Below, in pieces: positions 59,774-64,000 of a stretch of 64,000 nucleotides of DNA. The DNA is from Thiorhodococcus mannitoliphagus (lineage in GTDB: Bacteria; Pseudomonadota; Gammaproteobacteria; Chromatiales; Chromatiaceae). The number at the start of each line of letters is the position of its first letter. Position 1 is the stretch's first letter. The position numbers and the translations under genes are program-made. The notes under the pieces were generated by a model that searched no databases, was not told the DNA's origin, and worked only from the letters and a program-made list of their open reading frames with translations. Where the stretch lies: positions 1 through 64,000 of the forward strand of contig NZ_JAAIJR010000015.1 in the NCBI RefSeq assembly GCF_010915725.1. Reading direction: 5' to 3'.

Positions 59774-59812
59774 CCAGCGATACTTTGATCCAGCGATACT
59801 TTGATCCAGCGA
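59774..59812 (+). repeat. 16-bp direct repeats (2.4 units) before the sensor kinase gene
   Basis: CCAGCGATACTTTGAT occurs twice in tandem (59774-59789, 59790-59805), followed by the partial unit CCAGCGA. It lies between a TGCTATAGT extended -10-like box (59765-59773) and the kinase start. It could be a regulator-binding array or slippage product. Confidence 0.8.
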
Positions 59813-59851
59813 CACCTGGACACTGAGTCGAAGGTACGGGAGACTGATGCG

Positions 59852-62800
59852 ATGCAGGAGCATGTGAGCAGGCCCAAGTCACCCTGGCTGGCTGCCCTTC
59901 TGGCCATGCTGCTGGTGCTGGTGACGGAGCAGCTGATCGAGCGACTGGCCCAGGGACGCGCCCTGGAGCAGGAGCGTGTCAGCGTCTTGACCAACCTCTC
60001 CGCGGTGCGCGCGCGCCTGCTTGGCGTCATCAACGCCCATCTGCTCCTAGTCCACGGCCTGACCGCCGTGATATCCGCCCATCCGGACATCGACCAGGCG
60101 GAGTTCGCCCGCATCGCCCAGGGGCTGGTGGATGCGCGCCACGCGCTGCGCAACATCGCCGGAGCGCCTGACCTGGTCGTCTCGCTCATGTACCCCATCG
60201 CCGACAACGAGGCGGCGATCGGACTGGACTACCGAACCCATTCCACTCAGAGCCAAACCGCCCTACGCGCCATGCGCACGGGTCGGCCGATCCTCGACGG
60301 CCCGCTGCCCCTGCTTCAAGGCGGCATCGGCATCATCCTCCGGGAGCCGGTCTTCATCCCGGCGAGCGAGCCCGATACGCAACCGCGCCCCTGGGGCCTG
60401 ATCTCCGCCGTCATCGACGCGGACACCCTCTATCGTCAGGCGGGCCTCCTGGACGAGCACTCCCAACTGCAGCTCATGCTGCGCGGCACGGACGGGACCG
60501 GCGCCGCGGGGCCGGTCTTCTTCGGCGACCCTCGAATCGCCGACCAGCAGCCCGTGACCCTCGATATCGATCTGCCCGGTGGCAGCTGGCAGTTGGCAGC
60601 CATCCCCAAAGGCGGTTGGGGACAGTCATCGCTCATGTTGTGGCTGATCCGGCTAGCCGGATTGGTGATCGCCCTGTCCGCAGGCGTCATGACCTACCTC
60701 CTGCTGCGCCGCAGCCTGGATCTCGCTCGCACCCAGGGACGCCTGCGGACCCTGTTGAATACCATCCCGGATCTCATCTGGCTGAAGGATCCGAGCGGTG
60801 TCTATCTAGCCTGCAATCCGCGTTTCGAGCAGCTCTATGGGGCATCGGAGGCCGAAATTCTGGGCAAGCGCGACGCTGATTTCGTCCCCGCCGAGGTCGC
60901 GGATCTCTACCGCGCCAAGGATCGAGCCGCCATCGCCGCCGCCGGCCCCGTGGTCAACGAAGAGTGGCGCACCTTCGCCAACGACAGCCATCGCAGTCTG
61001 TTCGAGACCATCAACACCCCCGTGCTCGACCCCCAAGGGCGCGTGCTCGGGGTGCTCGGCATTGCCCGCGACATCAGCGCGCATAAAGAGGCCGAGGAGC
61101 GCATCCGCGGCCTCAACCGCATTCACGCCGTGTTGACCGGCATCAATGGGGCCATTATACGCATGCGCGACCCGGAGAGGCTGCTTTGGGAGGCCTGCCG
61201 CATCGCGGTCGAGATCGGCGGCTTCCGCATGGCCTGGCTCGGCATGGCGGATCCGGAGAGCAGCCTGCTGCGCCCGGTCGCGCATGCCGGCGAAACGGGC
61301 GACTATCTGGAACAGTTACGCATCCCGCTCGCCGACACCCCCCGATCAAAGGGCCCCGCCGGCCTCGCCCTGCGGCAAGCCCAGCATTGCGTCTGCAACG
61401 ACATCGCCCAGGACCCACGCATGACCCCCTGGCGCGAGGCCGCGCTGGCACTGGACTACCGTGCCATCGCCGCTTTCCCCATCATGGTCTCGGATCAGGT
61501 ACGTGGCACCTTGAGCCTCTACACGGACCAGGTGGGCTTCTTCGACGCCGCCGAGCTCGATCTGCTCGACCAGCTCTCGACCGATATCGGCTTCGCGCTC
61601 CAGCTGCTGGAGAGCGACCAGGCGAGCGAGACGCTCAACCGGCGCCTGGGCGATTTGCTCGAGACCATGAGCGACGGCTTCGTCAGCCTGAACCACGACT
61701 GGCGCTTCCAGTACGTCAATCCCCAGGCCGGCATCCTGCTCGGGCGCGATCCGGCAGAGCTGGTCGGCACGCAGCTCTGGAGCGAGTTCCCCGACGGCAT
61801 CGACCGGCCGATCCAGGCCGCTCTGCGGAAGGCCATGAGCACCGGCGAAATGACCCGCGTGGAGGACTACCTAGAGACCCAGTCACGTTGGCTCGAGAAC
61901 CGCATCTATCCGACCCGTGACGGCCTTTCGGTCTTCTTTAGCGACATCACCGAGCGCAAGGTCGCCGAGCAGGCGCTGCGCCAGCAGCGCGACCTCCTGG
62001 ACCGCACCAGCCGGCTTGCCCAGGTCGGCGGCTGGGGATTCGATGTCGCCACGGGTGAAGGCGCTTGGACCGACGAGACCGCGCGCATCCATGATCTCGG
62101 GCCGAGCCAGCGGGTAACCGTCGCCGAAGGGCTCGCCGTCTTCTCCGGACCCAGCCGCCTCGCAATCGAACAGGCGATCGGCGACGCGATCGAGAACGGC
62201 CGCCCCTACGAGCTGGAACTCGAGATGACCACGGTCAAGGGCGCGCGCAAGTGGGTGCGTACCATCGGCTTGCCGGTGAAGGAGAATGGGCGTGTCGTCC
62301 GGCTCGAAGGCGCCATTCAGGACATCACCAGCCGCACACTCGCCGAGCGCGAAGCACGGGAGCGTGGCGCAATGCTGGACTTGGTCTTTCAGGTCCTGCC
62401 CGATCTCTTCTTCCTCATGGACGAGGACGGGACCATCCGCGACTACCGCGCCAGCCGCGACGGCGACCTCTATGCCGAGCCGGAGCAATTCCTCGGCAGG
62501 CGGATGCAAGACGTCCTGCCACCGGCGATCGCCGAGATCTTCGAGCGCAATTTCGTCCTCCTGGAGCGCGAAGGCGGGCTGGTGACCTACGAGTACGACT
62601 TGGAGATGCCCGATGGCGCGCGGCGCTTCGAGGCACGCCTCAGCCACATTCCCGAGACCACCAGGCTCATCGCCGTGGTGCGCGACATCAGCGAGCGCGT
62701 CCGCGCCCAGGCGGCGCTCGAAGCCCAGCGTCGGGAGACCGATGTCCTGGCGACGCTGCTCGAGCGCTCCAGCCAGCCGATGGCGGTCGGCTACTTGGAT

Positions 62801-63844
62801 GGACGCCTCGGCCTCTACAACCAGGCATTCCTCGACCTGATCGGCTACGATCGCACCGAGGTCGGCGGGGCGAATTGGCTGCAAGACCTCACCCCGCCAG
62901 AGTGGCGGGAGACAGAACGCGCCGCACTGGAAAGTATCCATCGTGACGGCCAGCCGCTGCGTTATGAGAAGGAATACACCCGCAAGGACGGCTCGCGGGT
63001 TCCGGTCGAGCTCTACGCCCATGAAATGCTCAGCGCATTGGGAGAGGTCGACTACTACTACGCCTTCGTCACGGACATCACTGAGCGCAAACAACGCCAG
63101 GAAGCGGTCCAACGCATGAACACAGAGCTGGAGGAGCGCGTCCAGGCGCGCACCGCGGAGCTGGCGGCCATCAACAAGGAGCTTGAGACCTTCACCTACT
63201 CGGTCTCCCATGATCTCAAGGCCCCGCTGCGCGGGATCGACGGCTACAGCCGGCTGCTGCTGGAGGACCACCTGGACCAGCTCAATGAGGAGGGCCAGCT
63301 CTTTCTGCGTAACGTACGCCAGGGCGTGGAGCAGATGGGCGAGTTGATCGAAGACCTGCTCGCCTACTCACGCATGGAGCGGCGCGGGCTGGTCGAGGTC
63401 CCGGTCGACCTCGGCGAACTGATGACCAAACTGCTCGCCGAGCGCGAGGACGTGCTGCGCGCAACCGGCGCGAAGGTCCAGATCGATCTGGCGGGACTCA
63501 CCGCCCGCGCCGACCCCCACGGCCTGGCCATCGCCATGCGCAACCTGCTCGACAATGCGCTCAAGTTCCATCGCCCGGGCGAGCCGCCCCTGATCGAGAT
63601 GAGCGGCCGAGCGGCCGCGGATGTCGTCGAGGTCAGCATCCGCGACCATGGCATCGGCTTTGACATGCGCTTCCATGACCGTATCTTCGACATCTTCCAA
63701 CGGCTGCAGCGTGCCGAAGACTATCCCGGTACCGGGATCGGCCTGGCCATCGTGCGCAAGGCCGTGCTGCGCATGGGCGGGCGCATCTGGGCCGAAAGCG
63801 CCCCCGGCCAAGGCGCCACCTTCCATCTGGAGCTAACGCGATGA
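59852..63844 (+). CDS. CHASE-PAS-GAF sensor histidine kinase
   Basis: A 1330-residue membrane kinase from the ATG at 59852, preceded by GGGAG; a TTG at 59801 lies in a tandem repeat. Two membrane helices (about 13-33, 270-290) flank a CHASE-type periplasmic domain. In the cytoplasm there are several PAS domains, one GAF domain (about 440-600, [14 protein letters not shown]), then HisKA ([16 protein letters not shown]) and HATPase ([20 protein letters not shown]). The kinase end resembles that of bacteriophytochromes. The stop overlaps the next start by four bases (ATGA), so it signals to that response regulator. Confidence 0.92.
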   Translation: MQEHVSRPKSPWLAALLAMLLVLVTEQLIERLAQGRALEQERVSVLTNLSAVRARLLGVINAHLLLVHGLTAVISAHPDIDQAEFARIAQGLVDARHALRNIAGAPDLVVSLMYPIADNEAAIGLDYRTHSTQSQTALRAMRTGRPILDGPLPLLQGGIGIILREPVFIPASEPDTQPRPWGLISAVIDADTLYRQAGLLDEHSQLQLMLRGTDGTGAAGPVFFGDPRIADQQPVTLDIDLPGGSWQLAAIPKGGWGQSSLMLWLIRLAGLVIALSAGVMTYLLLRRSLDLARTQGRLRTLLNTIPDLIWLKDPSGVYLACNPRFEQLYGASEAEILGKRDADFVPAEVADLYRAKDRAAIAAAGPVVNEEWRTFANDSHRSLFETINTPVLDPQGRVLGVLGIARDISAHKEAEERIRGLNRIHAVLTGINGAIIRMRDPERLLWEACRIAVEIGGFRMAWLGMADPESSLLRPVAHAGETGDYLEQLRIPLADTPRSKGPAGLALRQAQHCVCNDIAQDPRMTPWREAALALDYRAIAAFPIMVSDQVRGTLSLYTDQVGFFDAAELDLLDQLSTDIGFALQLLESDQASETLNRRLGDLLETMSDGFVSLNHDWRFQYVNPQAGILLGRDPAELVGTQLWSEFPDGIDRPIQAALRKAMSTGEMTRVEDYLETQSRWLENRIYPTRDGLSVFFSDITERKVAEQALRQQRDLLDRTSRLAQVGGWGFDVATGEGAWTDETARIHDLGPSQRVTVAEGLAVFSGPSRLAIEQAIGDAIENGRPYELELEMTTVKGARKWVRTIGLPVKENGRVVRLEGAIQDITSRTLAEREARERGAMLDLVFQVLPDLFFLMDEDGTIRDYRASRDGDLYAEPEQFLGRRMQDVLPPAIAEIFERNFVLLEREGGLVTYEYDLEMPDGARRFEARLSHIPETTRLIAVVRDISERVRAQAALEAQRRETDVLATLLERSSQPMAVGYLDGRLGLYNQAFLDLIGYDRTEVGGANWLQDLTPPEWRETERAALESIHRDGQPLRYEKEYTRKDGSRVPVELYAHEMLSALGEVDYYYAFVTDITERKQRQEAVQRMNTELEERVQARTAELAAINKELETFTYSVSHDLKAPLRGIDGYSRLLLEDHLDQLNEEGQLFLRNVRQGVEQMGELIEDLLAYSRMERRGLVEVPVDLGELMTKLLAEREDVLRATGAKVQIDLAGLTARADPHGLAIAMRNLLDNALKFHRPGEPPLIEMSGRAAADVVEVSIRDHGIGFDMRFHDRIFDIFQRLQRAEDYPGTGIGLAIVRKAVLRMGGRIWAESAPGQGATFHLELTR

Positions 63845-64000
63845 TCGACAACACGGGCCTGCGCCCCATCCTGCTGGTCGAGGACAACCCCATGGACCTG
63901 GACCTCACCCTGCGCGCCCTCAGGGGCCGCAAGCTCAGCAACCCCATCGAGGTGGCGCGCGACGGCCAGGAGGCGCTGGACTGGATCCCGCGCTGGGAGG
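63841..64000 (+). CDS. Response regulator receiver, partial (runs off the window)
   Basis: The first 53 codons of a CheY-like receiver. [14 protein letters not shown] carries the acidic pair, and [12 protein letters not shown] follows. The phospho-acceptor Asp lies beyond the window edge. It overlaps the kinase gene by four bases and is its probable partner. Resembles small single-domain response regulators linked to phytochrome-like kinases. Confidence 0.85.
   Translation, partial: MIDNTGLRPILLVEDNPMDLDLTLRALRGRKLSNPIEVARDGQEALDWIPRWE

Overview
The window is high-GC DNA, apart from a few AT-richer patches, and looks like a chromosome of a purple sulfur bacterium or close relative (Gammaproteobacteria, probably Chromatiaceae). 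This placement is inferred, not tested. It rests on a Calvin-cycle style run tkt-gap-pgk-pyk-fba (51950-59612), an ahcY-metF unit behind an SAH riboswitch next to metK, several haemerythrin-domain proteins, many long PAS/c-di-GMP signalling proteins, and a pair of exosortase-genome markers at the left end. No database search was possible; all names rest on motifs and on remembered family features.

Layout. 1-5150: a TIGR03790-type protein and a PrsT-like TPR lipoprotein (exosortase/PEP-CTERM genome markers), with a decayed transposase abutting the TPR gene. 5148-10731: bacteriohaemerythrin, a small XRE regulator, tRNA-Met, ychF, a bifunctional manC-type enzyme, an inositol-monophosphatase-family enzyme and a Sel1-repeat protein. 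10815-29668: a tRNA-Leu(CAA) gene carrying an 18.8-kb integrative element bounded by perfect 58-bp direct repeats (10844-10901 and 29611-29668). The element has a satellite-like core (tyrosine integrase, small DNA-binding proteins, a primase/helicase-like ATPase) and a defence cargo. The cargo is a type I restriction-modification operon with extra genes: hsdM, HipA-like kinase, HIRAN-domain protein, hsdS, fic, hsdR and a YgjP-type metallopeptidase. The HipA-like/HIRAN pair, fused by overlapping stop/start codons between hsdM and hsdS, is my best candidate for an undescribed functional module.

29772-36431: a response regulator with PAS-GGDEF-EAL and a BvgS-like hybrid kinase with three periplasmic sensor domains, adjacent on the minus strand. 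37042-43824: a sugar ABC importer operon in the order binding protein-permease-permease-ATPase, an MFS transporter and a second bacteriohaemerythrin. 44200-48497: the activated-methyl cycle genes metF, ahcY (SAH riboswitch) and metK. 49116-51585: a diguanylate cyclase fused to haemerythrin and a thioredoxin-fold protein. 51950-59612: carbon metabolism genes. 59852-64000: a large CHASE-PAS-GAF histidine kinase overlapping a response regulator cut by the window end.

The intergenic DNA is rich in dispersed repeats. One family (four copies) is bounded by CTAG and contains a hexamer tract of variable length (16, 3, 9 and 6 units); at two loci its terminal CTAG supplies the TAG stop codon of the neighbouring gene. 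A second family (three copies) looks like a MITE of about 105 bp with terminal inverted repeats and TTAG at its ends. Heptamer arrays (CTGACAA and TTGGCAG) sit in spacers between co-oriented genes.
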